Assembly: GCA_037074585.1 (NCBI GenBank)
Contig: CM073494.1
Location: 67,077,501-67,141,500 of the forward strand
Reading direction: 5' to 3'
Source: Biancaea sappan
Lineage: Eukaryota > Streptophyta > Magnoliopsida > Fabales > Fabaceae
Length of the DNA stretch: 64,000 nucleotides
This document shows, one piece after another, positions 1-12,620 of the stretch. Below the pieces are notes generated by a model that had not been told where the DNA came from, ran no database searches, and saw only the letters and a program-made list of their open reading frames with translations. The translations under genes were made by a program, and so were the position numbers. The first letter of the stretch is position 1, and the number at the start of each line of letters is the position of its first letter.

Positions 1-1458
1 GTTATATTGATGAATGGTATTTTTGTGATAATGTGACACTCTCAGTTCAATTAGTGTGTTTTGACATAAATTTCAAGTATTACTGTTTCTAATGACTGTG
101 TACACATAATTTATTTTGAAATTATTTACAACAGGAAAGTCCTTGTGAGACATTATTATTGACCATGACATTATATGAAGTTGTTAATGTTGTAGTATAT
201 GGAAGAAAGTATGTGACTTAAAAAAATATACAACTTCCACAACTCTCATTTACAATTCATTATAATGAGATAATCATGATGAATATTATGAAAAAAAAAA
301 AAGATTTATTATGCATGCTTTATAGTTATGCTATTAAAGTTTATATCCATATCCAGTCAAGTGGGAGAACGTAAGATTTTAGCTGAATAAGGGTCATATT
401 ATAGTTAAAATCAAGTAGCCTGATTTAAAGAGATTAATATCCCACTTATTTGAGGATATGAATATCCCAATTGAGAATTAATAACTCACCTTAAGGAAAT
501 TGAATTGAAAACTCAATTATTTACTTTAGTAGCAATTAAATGTGACAAATCATTTTTTTAGGCGAACTAAATGTGACTATTCACTTCCCAACTGACTTAG
601 TCTATTAATTTTCTTTTGGGTTACTTGATGGATGTGCCAAATTTAATGTTGATTGCATATAAATTGGTCCTCTTTACCTATTAAGGCTACACTAACTTAC
701 AAGCTTCCATTATAAGAGATAGTGTAACTAATTAAGGAAGGTTAAGAGAAAGAAACTAATTTATCATAGTCGTTCTCCTTCAACAATCTCTAATGATTGA
801 CCCCAATTCTGCATTAGGTAATTGTTTGTGAAAATCATATTATTATAAAGATTCTAAGCAATGCTTGTTTATGCAACATTAAGTTTTTATTTTGCATAAA
901 TTTGAGATACAATTTTACAATATCTTCATTTTCTTCCTTCAAAAAACTCATTTTCTATTCCTGTTCATTTTCTTTTTGTCTTTTCTCATTCTTCAACAAG
1001 CTTCCCCTCTTCTCTCTTTGTCAAGTAATATGTGGTTTTTGGTTTAAAATGAGAAATTTATTTGTAAGTTTTTTTTTCTTTTGTTGATTATCATATTTGA
1101 TATGTAGTTGTATTTCTTGTCATATTTCTTTTCTCTCTCTTCTTCCCATCTTCAACCAAGCATTTTCTACTAATTGAGTTTCTTTCTATTCTCATTTTTT
1201 TAATTAATTTCTTTCAACATATATGAAAGAGTTCTAGGAAGCTTGATGTAATTAGAAGAAGAAAGTGTGGAATAATATTATATATGTAGCTTATTATCAT
1301 TTCATCTATTATTTCTTTCTTTTTAACTCTTTCACTCTTAACTCCTCTCCTTTGTCAATGTCTCTTTCAACTTATGGTCAGTTAATTTCATCATTTTAGT
1401 TAATTGTATAAACAGTTTTATTGAAGACATACTCTCAATCCTTAATTAGGGAACCTTC
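1..1458. other. AT-rich intergenic DNA
   Basis: No open frame with recognisable protein similarity. The stretch has poly-A runs and T/C-rich tracts (about 900-1200). The only open frame here, near 902-1087, is a low-complexity Phe/Ser-rich shadow of the pyrimidine tract. I see nothing that supports a gene. Confidence 0.6.
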
Positions 1459-1958
1459 TGTTGTAAAAAGTTACCGTCACCAACATAGCCTAAGTCGCGT
1501 ATTTTAAGAGACACTGTCCTTAAGGAAATTATTCTTCGACTACAAAAATTATTGTGTGTCTACAGAACTTCCTTCAGGATTAAACAGACCCTTCTGAGTA
1601 TTCTCTCAAGAACTGGAACACTCAGGTGCCAAAATAGCAGAAAATAAATTATGTAACCCAGAAAGTTTGAGAGAAAGAAAAGAAGAGAGAAGACAACCTC
1701 TATCTTCATCTCTAAAGTGAAGGGAAAGGAACCTTTTTATAGGCATAAAAATGTAACTGTAAAAGACATAGACATAAAAGACTTTTAATAGCAATTAATA
1801 TTTCATAACCGTTTTTATTAATTGCTATTAAAACTTGGCAATTAATACCAATTAAATAGCCGTTTCGAAATATTAAAAGCAATTAAAATTCTCTTATTCA
1901 TTTTTTTAAAAAAACTCTTTTGAAATATCAAACTCATTAAAACGCTATTTTTCCAACA
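1459..1958 (-). mobile_element. Ty1/copia 3' LTR
   Basis: The segment is bounded by TGTTG and CAACA on the + strand, the short inverted termini expected of a copia LTR. Read on the minus strand it starts TGTTGG directly after a polypurine tract (ATGTGGGAGAT at about 1959-1970), the classic copia junction. A TATA box lies at 1732-1741 on the minus strand (TATAAAAAGG), as expected for the U3/R boundary. The 500-bp length fits copia LTRs. The inner end is well supported by the polypurine tract. The outer end at 1459 rests on the TG/CA termini alone. I did not find the matching 5' LTR on the right. Confidence 0.7.
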
Positions 1959-3460
1959 ATCTCCCACATATTTCAAAAGATATTTTTGAAAAAAACTTTT
2001 GGGTTACGTATGGGTGTAGGTGCATTAATCCGGTGTCTCTTTTTAGACTATGAACCAGACTTAGACCGATAAAATTTATCTTACAGAGTAGTCAGTGAAG
2101 CATATAGCTTCTATAAACCAACATACTCTAATTTATCTTACAGAGTAGTCAGTGAAGCATATAGCTTCTATGAACCAACATACTTTTAGTCGTAAGATAG
2201 TGACCTTAAGAGTCGCATCTCACCCCCCACATTTCTGCTATTAACGCCGTTGTGCTCGTTATTTTGGCCGTGCACGTGCCTGGAATTCATGAGTGTTCTA
2301 AAGATTTCGCCACAATCTCATGGGAGCGGCCCCACTCCACACTCATATAGGTGACTTCATCAACTGTATCTGCAATGAATACACCACCCTTAATGTAGGA
2401 CTATGAAGATCATAAAGAGCTTATGTTCAACCCACAAGTCAATGCATTCTAGCACTTTCACACTTAACACCATAAGAAATGGACAGAAAATATAGTGCTA
2501 GCAGAATTAATAGACGACTTGTTATTACTCATATGAACCTTCTTCATGGGATCTTCAATCACAAAGGTTGGGTTCCCGCCGCTGTTAATTTCATATTGGC
2601 TTAAGTCCAATTCCCTTCGATGTGTGAATGACTAATTTCCTTTTTACATGCACGTTTAGTCAGTGAATTGGCCAAATTGACTTTACAGAACTGATCAGTA
2701 TACTTCAAATTTATTTTTTTTTTGCAATTGCTTGATAACTTTGTGTCTCAACATAAGTGTATACTCTTACCATTGAAAGTTTGTCCTTTACAATGGCTAT
2801 TGCCACTTGGCAATCACAAAACACAGACACTGACATCATTGGGCTCTTACCCAATTAAAAAATTTGCTAAGTAGTTTTTCTACTACTTAGTCTTATTTTC
2901 AGCCAACTCTAGAGTACTAAACTCTGATTTTATAGTGAACCTATAAATTTATATAGCTGCTCTCTCCAAAATAACGTCCCACCACCCAGGGTGAGGTTTT
3001 AACCACTAGTGGACTTTGTCTCATCTGATTCAAAGATTCAATTAACATCATTGTATTTTTCTAACACAATGGGAAATCCACTTTATATGATATCGTAAAT
3101 TACGATACCTTTCAACTCTTTTATTGGAATTGTGTACATATCGCGACTCATCTGACACATAACACATGATATGTCAGGCTAGGTAAAGTTTATTAAATAA
3201 AATAGAGACTCTCCTCTGTTTTCCTTAACTAAGTGTTAAAAATCATAAGGAGTTTTTCACGAGTTTGTCATCTTGATGATCAAACTTTTAAGATAATTTT
3301 GAACATAACATTCTTGTGATAGTAAAATACCATCACCTTTCCTTATGGTTTTAATCCCAAAATCTCATTTACTTCACCTATGTCTTTCATGTCAACACTA
3401 GATGTAAAGGAATATTTGACTTTATGTAACATAACACATATACAGACAAATAATCATTCT
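1959..3460 (-). pseudogene. Degenerate Ty1/copia Pol (reverse transcriptase to RNase H)
   Basis: Conceptual minus-strand translation in several frames recovers copia landmarks. A 'KDVGEVNEILG'-like stretch lies near 3330-3400, 'NRGES' and 'PDIS' segments near 3150-3230, and 'GFPIVLEKY' followed by 'SDETKSTSGYVFTLGGG'-like text near 2970-3080. The RNase H core 'CDCQVAIAI' lies near 2790-2830, and a 'NLANSLTKRA'-like C-terminus near 2640-2680. Stops and frameshifts separate them, so the copy is dead. A 57-bp tandem duplication (2073-2129 and 2130-2186) sits between the Pol remnant and the LTR. Strand and order agree with the 3' LTR at 1459-1958. Confidence 0.7.
2073..2186. repeat. 57-bp tandem duplication
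   Basis: Two nearly identical 57-bp units (2073-2129 and 2130-2186) follow each other directly in the copia 3' untranslated region. They differ by very few bases. No coding function is visible. Confidence 0.85.
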
Positions 3461-4348
3461 TATCGTCTATCACTTCCACGTATGTACACGTCCATCTTTA
3501 ATTAAAAAAATATTTTCACTAATCACGAAGAGAAAATATTAACAATATAATAACTAAGGTTTTATAATTAATTTATTTTTCTTATAGTTGTGTAATACAA
3601 ACTTTGCAAAATACCCCCACATTTTTAAATTTATCAGAGTATGATTACAAAACTCATATGAAACCTCATACAAAACCTTATAATTATTATAGATGGGCAT
3701 CAAACGCATAACATATATGCGCATCTAAATTCGTCCATCATATAATATTATTTTTCAAGAAAATAATTTCACAGAATTATTTTGGAACTTTTCAATCTCA
3801 TTTGTGACCAATAACTCAACAACATTGTACCTTTATGTACAATTAAAGAGTTATCATGGATTGGAATTAAAAAATGCTAATTCCAATTTATACATATGTA
3901 TATATGGCATATCATCATCTTAATGAGATGGTTTTCTCAACTTAGAAATTGACAGTGTATCATCATCTCAAAGAGATGATTTTCTTAATTTCCAAATTGG
4001 CCCAAAATTTATATGCCAATATCTTCAAATTTGATCACAAATCTACAAAAATCATGTTCCAAAATAAAACTCTCAAAAGCTTAAGATGAAGCTATTATGA
4101 ATTTTTAAATTAAAACGTTCACACATATGTTAATTTCAAGAATTCCACATAAATAAAATTATCAAAATAGAGAAATTTTAAAATAGTTCACATGTAAGCT
4201 TTAAGAAATCCTTTTCATATTATCAATAGTTATGTCAATAGAAATTTATGGGACATACTCAATACACAAATATAATAAACCCATAATTTCTATTAAACCA
4301 CAATATCATTAACTATTGATCATAAAACATTCTTACCAAAACTTGTAT

Positions 4349-4409
4349 TATTTTTATAACAACATACTTACATAACAACACACATCCCCCACTTGTTGTT
4401 ATAAAAATA
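4349..4409. repeat. Hairpin with 16-bp perfect stem
   Basis: TATTTTTATAACAACA at 4349-4364 is the exact reverse complement of 4394-4409, leaving a 29-nt loop. The loop contains a C-run (CACATCCCCCACTTG). On the minus strand this reads as a purine tract followed by TGTGTTGTT, which could be a second decayed copia polypurine tract and LTR boundary. The stem is seen directly; the LTR idea is inference. Confidence 0.6.
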
Positions 4410-4622
4410 TTATCCAAAAATATTTTTCTTCTTGCCCCCACTATTAATATAAATTCCCAAAAAGAGAAAGATCAAAATAGTGTAACATACCTCATGATGT
4501 AAGGAGAAGAAATCACTATTGCACAAATTTACTTAATGAGCAAAATTGATCACTTCATGATCACTCAAAATTAGAACTAAAAATTATAAGTTATGCTCAT
4601 ATTTTAACATATCACACTCTCA

Positions 4623-4629
<7 letters not shown>

Positions 4630-4657
<28 letters not shown>
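4630..4657. repeat. (TA)n microsatellite
   Basis: Uninterrupted TA dinucleotide run of about 14 units, following a short GT run. Confidence 0.95.
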
Positions 4658-4878
4658 TTTAATAAATTTATATCTTTTAGAACTCTTTTTTAACATATTT
4701 ATATTATTTATAATATAAAGTATATAATATATCATATATAAATTTTATATATCATATATATTTACAAAAATAATTAGGGTTTCATAACTAACCATGAATC
4801 TGTCTATAACGTGAACCCTAATTTCTAGGTTTTCATTACTCTCTAGAAAGTCATAGGTTGACTTTCGGGTGTTACTAG

Positions 4879-5240
4879 TTGATTTGCAACTTTCAAGTCC
4901 ACTGTAAATAGTCATAACTTTCTCTTTTGTACTACGTTTTAAAAAAAAGTTATATATTATTGGAAATCTCTTTGAGTCTTGTTTCAAATAAAATAAGTTT
5001 GATTCAAAAATTATTTACCATTTAGGAGATATGATCAAATAAATGACAAAAGGTCAGAAGCAGACAACATTTAAGTGCTATCAGTCGATTTGTAGTTTTC
5101 AAGTTTACTTTAAACAGTTATAACTTTCTCATTTGAACTTTGAAAATGATATATTATTGGAAAAGTAATTGAGTCTAGTTTCGTGTGAGACAAGTTTTGT
5201 TCAAATATCCATAGTAGTTTAGAAGATATAATGAAAATAG
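4879..5240. repeat. Two diverged direct repeats, period about 206 bp
   Basis: The segment starting at 4879 (TTGATTTGCAACTTTCAAGT) recurs at 5085 in a diverged form (TCGATTTGTAGTTTTCAAGT). Both continue with the same order of motifs: CATAACTTTCTC or TATAACTTTCTC, then TATATTATTGGAAA, then GAGTCT. Similar 'ATTGGAAA...GACTC' motifs occur in the gypsy LTRs of this window, so this may be a decayed LTR or untranslated region. It is non-coding. Confidence 0.6.
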
Positions 5241-5600
5241 CTCAAGGCTACAATTCTTACACATTTGTCATCATCAAAACTTAATATCTTAAGGCCAACA
5301 TGACTGGTCAGGTGCTTCCTCTCGACTTGGCAAGGATTCCTAGCTAGAGACAACTCAGTCGACTGACAAGGACTAATTATTGGTTGGCCGGTATGTCAAT
5401 AGCTATAATTTGCAAGACTTGGACATTTCAAAGTCCTAAAACACAATCCACAGCCCAACCTTGAGACAATTCCTTAGGGTTCTTAGTATCACACAACCAT
5501 GGGCATCACATGAATGTTTTCATAATTAATCTATTGTTTGTTCGCAAGAAGTTAAAAACCTTCGTTGTTAGATTATAAATAAGACTTAAAAGTATGAAGT

Positions 5601-7815
5601 AGACCACCATTCAGAAAAGAATACTAAAAGAACTAAATTTATATAGTTAAATTGTATATTTCTCATCTATTTTATATATGTTATAAATACTGCTGCAACA
5701 ACGTATCTTTATTGCAGCAATACAAATATTGTCCTATAAATTTAGGGTATGTGTGATATGAAGAAATGGAAAAGGAAATGGAGAGAGAATGAAAATCAAA
5801 ATAGGGTATTTTACTAAAAGGAAAGCTTAGTGTTTTTGAAGAAGATAATTTAAACTAATTCTTACTATCTTTTCTATTACTTTATCTATTACATCATTAC
5901 ATAACAATAAACCAAACATGTTGGTAATGTTTTGTGCAATTTATCTCTTTACTTTTAGAATTTAACAAAAACTTACTGTAACTTCTAATTTTGTACAAAA
6001 TACTTTTTTCATTAGTCAATTTTTTAAATCTATTAACAATCAACTGTCACTCATAAAAAAAAATTATTAATTTGATGTTTGAAAGATTATTATTTTTTCA
6101 ATTAAGTCCCTCAAAAGATTAATTATCTCAATTTAATTATTAAAATATTTTATTTGTCTCAATTTAATTCTTATATATTGTATTTGTCTCAATTTGGTCC
6201 TTTTATTTGTCAAGGTGACTTTTACCAACAAAATATTTGAGATTTAAAAATGATAGATGTTGTGATTTAATAATAATAAATATAAAATTGAGACAAATAT
6301 AATATTTTAAGAAATTAATTGAGACATTGATCTTCTACCGACTAGATTGAAAAAATATAAAAGCTTGTGGACTAATGATATAATCAAATAAAATAAACCC
6401 TACATTATGAAAAAAAAAATAGTGCTTAGTTGACATCTCATGTGATGAGCAACTCTTAGTCACATCGGTTGTCATTCTAATTCTTATAATTTCATTCAAA
6501 ACTATAAATTAGTCACTATATTTTATGTAGTGGTAAATTGGTCCTTATGTATTTTCAAACTATTAAAAATAAGAAGAAAAAAAAAACTTACATGTAGTTC
6601 GTTATATGTTTACTATTAAATTTTTTAAATTAAAACATAACAAATGTATAATTGTTCAATCATAATACAACATGTGTAGATCTTTTAAAAAACAATAACT
6701 TTTTTCACAACTAAACACTAAATGAGTAATTTTTTAAGATACTTTTTACATATATTCAACTTTTAGTGGAGAACTTATAAAGATATAAGAAAATTTTATA
6801 TAAGTCTTTATTCAAAAATATTCTCTACCATTACTGAAAGTTAGTTAACATACGAGGTAACAAGATGTGGCAGGATTTAAGGTAAACTGCCTATAATAAC
6901 CAAGTATCTAAACCGTATTCAACTATTTGGTGCACTCGCTAGCTTCCCAACATATTGAAAGCTTCTACCCTTCTTAAAGCGTCTACTGTGCCACAAAACA
7001 ATAGAAAACATCGTACGTATTGAAGCTAATTAACTCCCATGAAACATTTATGTAACATGAGCAAAAATACTAAATAATTATCAAACATGAAATGATACTA
7101 CTAATTTATTATTTATCGTCAAACTAGACACTAATTAATCACTTGCATTATTTAAGGCATGATAGGACCACGATGTCATCAATTGCATTATTTTAAACAT
7201 GTAGGATGACAGTCCCCTCTATCCTATTCTAAAAACTTGAATGAGGATTGGCTCCCGCGCTTGAAAAGTGTGAGTTTCGGTGCTTTTTCAGGTTATTGGA
7301 TGGTTTTCATCCAACAGTTTATTTTTCGGTTGTATTTTTTTTTTTCCAAAAAAAAACATTTGCACAGATAGTTTTTATATGTTTAATCTTGGTCAATGGA
7401 TGTTTGATCTAATGGCCAAAGTCTGAATGTGGAGAGCCATCAGCAACATTAAATCAAGTTAATGGTCAACGAATCTGACAGTCCATACTAAAATTACAAT
7501 AAATATATAATTTAATTTATGAAAATATAAAATTACAGTAAATATTCAATATACAAAAACAATAAAATTACATTATTAAAGGAATTTAATTTATAAAAAT
7601 ATAAAATACAATAAAATTACCAAAAATATAGGTTTTAATTTAAAAATATATAAAATTGGAAAAAATATACAAATTAGTTTATCAAAATATAAAATTACAA
7701 TAAAATTATAGTAATTTAATTTATAGTAAAAAAAGAATTTAATTTTTCAAAAATATAAAATATAATAAATATACAAATAATTTATAAAAATATAAAATAA
7801 CTTGATTTGACAGTT
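5601..7815. other. AT-rich intergenic DNA with dispersed repeat fragments
   Basis: No gene recognised. At 6010-6430 there are runs of the 'CAATTTGGTCC' type that recur in many plant small inverted-repeat elements. The 'GACTTAGTTGACATCT'-like motif near 6425-6470 recurs in the 3' flanks of gene copies 2-4 (34435, 43765, 54590). From 7480 to 7800 the DNA is almost pure A/T. Confidence 0.45.
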
Positions 7816-8176
7816 ACTTAGAACATCTACAACGGTAGTTTTTAAGAGATTATTAAATTTAAGAACCAATTCTTATTTTAGTTTACCACTGTAGATCGCT
7901 ATATTGGCTGTCACACGTAAGAATATAAGAACCGATTCTTATACAAAAAGTTATAATAAAATAATTAACTCACAATAAATGTTAGTGGAGTTAGTGGAAA
8001 GTAATAAATACTAAAGTAGTTGAGAGTTAATTGTGGAATCTATTTATGAGTTCTTAAAATGTTCACCACTACAGTGCAGAGTTACTTAAAGTGGTGGATA
8101 ATTATTTAAACTGATATAGCACCATAAAACCTACAATAAGAACTCAATTGAGATTTATCACTGTAAATACTCTTAT
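7816..8176. mobile_element. MITE (PIF/Harbinger-like termini)
   Basis: The left end reads AGAACATCTACAACGGTAG. The right end is an imperfect inverted copy of it (CACTGTAAATACTCTTATG). Terminal 'GAGCATCTACAATGG'-type repeats with a TTA-like target site are typical of PIF/Harbinger MITEs in plants. The interior is AT-rich and non-coding. Termini are seen directly; superfamily assignment is inference. Confidence 0.5.
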
Positions 8177-8938
8177 GATCTTCACATTTGAACTTGAGAG
8201 TGTACTTCGGGGTATCAGATTGAATAAGTATTTACTGAGATCGGATAGATAAAATTTACCTGTGTAGCTTTAAAAAAAAGTAAATGCAGCTCAAAACTGA
8301 AACCATTGAATGAAATGAAAACCATCCAACAACTTAAAAAAGAGATAGGAGACTCTGCGCTTTTCTTGATTCTAAAAACACGTACCCCACCACAATTCTT
8401 AAATAATTTTTCTTCAGTCATAGAATATGGTGGGACCACTATATTAATGGTATATACATTTTTTAAAAATTAATCAAGTCCGTACAAGAAAATTATAAAT
8501 ATCAGCTGTGTGTGGGGCAAGCGGGGCATAAGTGGGAGAGATAGACGTTTATTATCTGTGTGTCATAAACAACGTGGGATTTCCTATGTATGTAATGCAT
8601 GTGCTGTGTTTCCTTTTCCTTGCTCTGCTTTTTTCTTTCTTGAAGCTACTGGTTGTGAATCAGGATAATGCATGAACCGATGTATTGTAAGTCCTTTCAG
8701 TTTTAATATTAATTTCCCCTTTCATATAAAAAAAAAAAAGAAGCAGCATATGGGGATGTTGGTGTGCTGGAGTTTCAAATAAAACTAATGGTGGGATGCC
8801 CCACAGTCTCGAAAATACCAATTAATGAAACTGCTCCACTACTTCGAAAAAATTTGCAAAATTCGAAATTAGGAATTGCTTTCTAACTGCCGGCCACTAA
8901 TTTGCAACTATGCTAATATGCAGTTGATTTAGCATTGT
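8177..8938. other. Intergenic DNA
   Basis: No gene recognised. A segment near 8290-8385 is weakly inverted with respect to 7230-7320 (shared TTGGATGGTTTTCAT core), so a larger decayed inverted-repeat element may span both. The 74-residue minus-strand frame at 8215-8439 has no recognisable features. Confidence 0.4.
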
Positions 8939-10372
8939 GCAAGAAGACATTTCCATCCAGTTGACAGCTAATTTATCTAATAGTCAACCCTGACTAAGTT
9001 TTATAGAGTGTCACATCAGCTAAAATTTGTATATCATTTGATGACATGGCAAAAATAATGTCATGTTATCCTTAATTCATTTTTTAACTAATGATCAATG
9101 CTAACTAGTTTACAAAATTGTCACTTCAATTACTTACTTGAACGACCCAAACTGCCACATTATCTCTATGATGCGTCTCTCCTCCTTCCTTCACTCCCAC
9201 GTTAGCAATAGCAGCAATTCACCCAAATCCCATGCCTCTGTTTCAACCCCATTGAAGCAGAGTCATTCGTCAGAGAAGTAGGGTGAAGCAGGGCCCTCTG
9301 TAGCCTTTGTCAGAGCCGACGTCGGCGTCGGAGGCTACTCTGTTATTCATAGTAACTCTGCTTTTGTTTTGTAGTACTAGAATTCTGATCAACGTGTAGC
9401 TGTTGTATCTATTGTTACTACTACTACTAGTTGCTTTGATTAACGTCTCAATTAAGTGCAACTATAGAAGCCTCTCTTTGTCGTCTCTTGACACATCTAG
9501 TTCCTTTGAACTTGCCTTCTGACATGCTCATTTGGCTTCTTGTTGTGCCCTCTTCACTCTATTATTATCGTCTCCATCTCTTGTATTTTTCTTTCAGTTC
9601 TTCCTTTCTACTTCTAGTATTGCTTGACTTGAAGATTGGAAAAATGTGCCCAAGGTATGCATTCTTATAAGATGTGTACTTCTGTTGACTTTGTTTTGTT
9701 TTTGTTTTCATTGTAAGAGACATGATTGGAGTGAGAAACAAGAGGGTCAATAATTATGAAGAAGTTTGATGACACACACACATATAGTTCATTGTAAGAT
9801 TATTTGGCTTCCTTAGTCGAAGGCCACATTACTTCTGCTGCTTTATATTGTTGGTTGTAGAACTCTATGGTTGCCATTTTCTTGAAAGCCTTGGGTTTCG
9901 CTAGAGCCAAAGCCAATGTCGGGGCAATTGAAGATAAGTGTCTGAATGATGTCTCGATGGATGGAGGAGATGATGGAAACGCCGCCACTGTCTATGATAG
10001 TTAATGCAGCCTTTGATGAAGGCTAAGGCTTTGAAGAAGAAGAGAACAAAGGGCCCTGCTTCTCCGTCAAATGACTTTGCTTCGGTAGGGTCAAAACAGA
10101 GGTGTGAGATTAGGTGAGTTGCTATTACTGTTGACGTGGGAGTGAAGGAAGGAGGAGAGACGCATGGTAGAGATGATGTGGCGGTTTGAGTTGTTCAAGT
10201 CAACCGTTGACGTGATAATTTTGTAATCTTAGTTAGCATTTATTATTGGTTAAAAATATATTAAAAATGATATGACATGCATGTCATCAAATGATGTGTC
10301 AAATTTTAACTGATATGATATTCTAAGAAATTTAGTCAGCATTGACATGAATAAAAAAGTCTTCTTGCATAA
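8939..10372. mobile_element. Mutator-like element with about 360-bp terminal inverted repeats
   Basis: The left arm (8939 to about 9300) and the reverse complement of the right arm (about 10020-10372) match along nearly their whole length. Shared landmarks are GCAAGAAGAC at the ends, ATCATTTGATGACATG, GCGTCTCTCCTCCTTCCTTC and CTCCCACGT. Such long inverted repeats without a transposase frame are characteristic of non-autonomous Mutator-like elements (MULEs). The 720-bp interior contains short open frames, including a GCCGACGTCGGCGTCGG palindrome, but nothing I can identify. I could not fix the 9-bp target duplication. The right flank beyond 10372 resembles the arm of the element at 20870-22015, so the two are related. 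Confidence 0.65.
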
Positions 10373-12620
10373 AATAAAAAATTTATGAGAGTTTTTTGTT
10401 AAATGTGAAAATTGATGAGAGTTGACGGGAGATTTCTTGCATTTTGCTCTAAAATAAATTTTGTTTACTTGTACGTGCAAAAATTGTCACTTCATCTCTC
10501 ACATAAACTTAAGTTAACAATAAATTAAGTTTTATTAAGGACGGGAAGCATTTTCAATGTTTTGAAGAATTATGATAACTAATTACAACAAATTAAAATA
10601 TAAAATTAGTTTACAATATAAATAAAATTATAAGAACATACTTACATGTGTGAAAGAATATCAACTCAGATCATTTGTTATGTAGATCTAAATTAACAGA
10701 AAATTAATTTTTACTGACTGCAAAGATTATTTTCAATGTTTTAAAAAATTATGGGAATCAATTTATAACAAAATTAAATATATGAATTAAATTACTACAA
10801 ACATCCCTATAATTTAACCCAAAAATAAAAATCTTCCTTTTTAAATATATGCATAGAGTTGGCCATGAAATTAGAGTGGGCATAAACTGGCAACGCAACG
10901 GGAGAAGCGTGTGTCCTTCACTCGAGTTGGTTTAAATTTCAAAAACGAGAAGAAAAGAAAAGAAAAGAGAAGAAGAAAATATTTGATTTGCGGTTTCGAA
11001 GACGAAACATAAATCTTCTTGAACTTGGATCATCTGTGTTGGACGTTAGCGGCCATGCTGAGAAGTCGGGATTGGGTCCACATGAGGCTTATATGTTCAA
11101 CGCCGAACAGAGTATCTGGTTTTCTTCTCCCATTGGTGAAGCCTGAGTTAGGGTTTCTCTCGGTCAAAATCTGCTGTAATGTTCTAGAGTTTCGATTCTT
11201 CCCGTCACGAATTGTCAATACAGCATAACCATTGTCTGCATTCTTTTGTTATGCAAATGTATAATTTTTTTTTCATTCACTTGTAATTTCAAATATGTGT
11301 TGTGTGTTTGATAGAGAAGCGAAGTTCACCTTGATTGTGTTGTGGTTTTCAGTCTTTCTTCTTAATTTTGCTGGAAGACCTGGACTATTTTACATGTTAA
11401 TTGATAAAATTGTGAAACAAAATAAGTGGTTCAGAGTTTTAAAAAAATAATTTTCATTTCTTTTTGTTATTTATTGTTTGTTGCACTCTGTTCAAAGCAG
11501 GAAGTTATTATATCTGGAAATCGTCTTTCTTTATTTTTATCTCAACTCTGAAGGTGCCTCTCTATTTTACTATTATCTCTTCCTTTATTGTTTTACATTT
11601 TTTTATCATTTTCTCTTTCTTAGTATGGCTACCATTACTTTTTTTCTCCTTAATTTTAAAAGGAGAAAGAAGATTCTCCATGCAATGATAGTGTCGAAGT
11701 TGGATTGGGCTCTCAGATGGATGACTAGAGGCTCTAGGACGAGGTATCTTCTTCAATTATTGTATCAATTTTTCCATTTTAGTTTGTAATTGTAAGTATT
11801 GGTGCATTCCATTTCAATAACAAATCATCTTCAACGAAGCTTGTTTTTTTCTCCCAAGCTCCGTCCAACTCTGTTCACCTATATTTTTCAACTCTATAAC
11901 TCTCTTCATTAACTATTCTAGATGAGATCAACTCGACATTATTCTTATTTTTAGATGCAAAAAGGCAGATCTGGGAGGAAGGGATATGATTTGACTAAAC
12001 AGTCCTTGATTTTGTAGGATTTGAATTAGGAAAATCTTTTTCCACATATTTTTGTTGAAATAGTAGTTGACCATTAATAAATTCAAACGAATTGACTAAC
12101 AAGTTCTGTACAAGGTTAAAAGTTAAAAAGAGTATCTGTCGTTGAGTTGTAATGATGAGCAGACAAAGTACAAAAACTCTCAAGCTTCAAAAGTATTGTA
12201 TGTATTTTAATTAAAATTTAAAGTAGCATGTAAATGTAATTGACTAATCGTCTTATCGGTTCAGTATACGCAATCTTTTTTAACAATATGAATGTGAAAC
12301 GGTCAGATCGGTTTTCATGGTATGCTCTTAAATCCCTTCTGCGGTATCGGTATGGCAATGAGGAAGAGGCTTCAATCATTACGAAAATTCCATATCGTTA
12401 TCACAACTTAAGGAGACTTGATGGGCCACCTACAGATATTTTCTGCAATTTGTGAACTCAAATGGTCGAATAACAACACGTGCGTGAATTTGAAAAACTA
12501 CTCTCGTGCGTCCGTATGCTAAGCGCAATCTGTATGTAGGAAAAATGACTGCAAAAATGGGAAAACGAGCGGCGAAAGGAAGAGAATGAGCGAAAGGAGA
12601 CTAAGAACCAAAGGAAGAGA
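10373..12620. other. 5' region of reductase copy 1
   Basis: No separate gene recognised. From about 11060 to 11230, 11620 to 11770, 11820 to 12000 and 12220 to 12480, blocks match segments downstream of copies 3 and 4 (47340-48830 and 55770-57120). The whole interval therefore behaves as a conserved upstream or promoter block of the gene family. The 103-residue + strand frame at 11478-11789 and its minus shadow are low-complexity and not conserved between block copies. Confidence 0.5.
12477..12482 (+). promoter_or_regulatory. G-box upstream of copy 1
   Basis: CACGTG, 144 bp before the ATG of copy 1. The same hexamer occurs at matching places before copies 2, 3 and 4. G-boxes bind bZIP/bHLH factors in plants; function here is inference from conservation of position. 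Confidence 0.5.

Larger units (their letters stand above)
3461..5600. other. AT-rich, probably 5' remainder of the decayed copia element
   Basis: No readable protein. The stretch contains a hairpin at 4349-4409, a (TA)n tract at 4630-4657 and two diverged direct repeats at 4879-5240, listed separately. Short Pol-like fragments may continue into the first few hundred bases, but I could not follow them convincingly. The 80-residue minus-strand frame at 4745-4987 lies within the direct repeat and is not gene-like. Confidence 0.4.

Noticed and set aside
11478..11789. 103-residue frame in the promoter region of copy 1
   Set aside because: Low-complexity Phe/Leu-rich; the matching block at 47400-47640 encodes a different, shorter frame.
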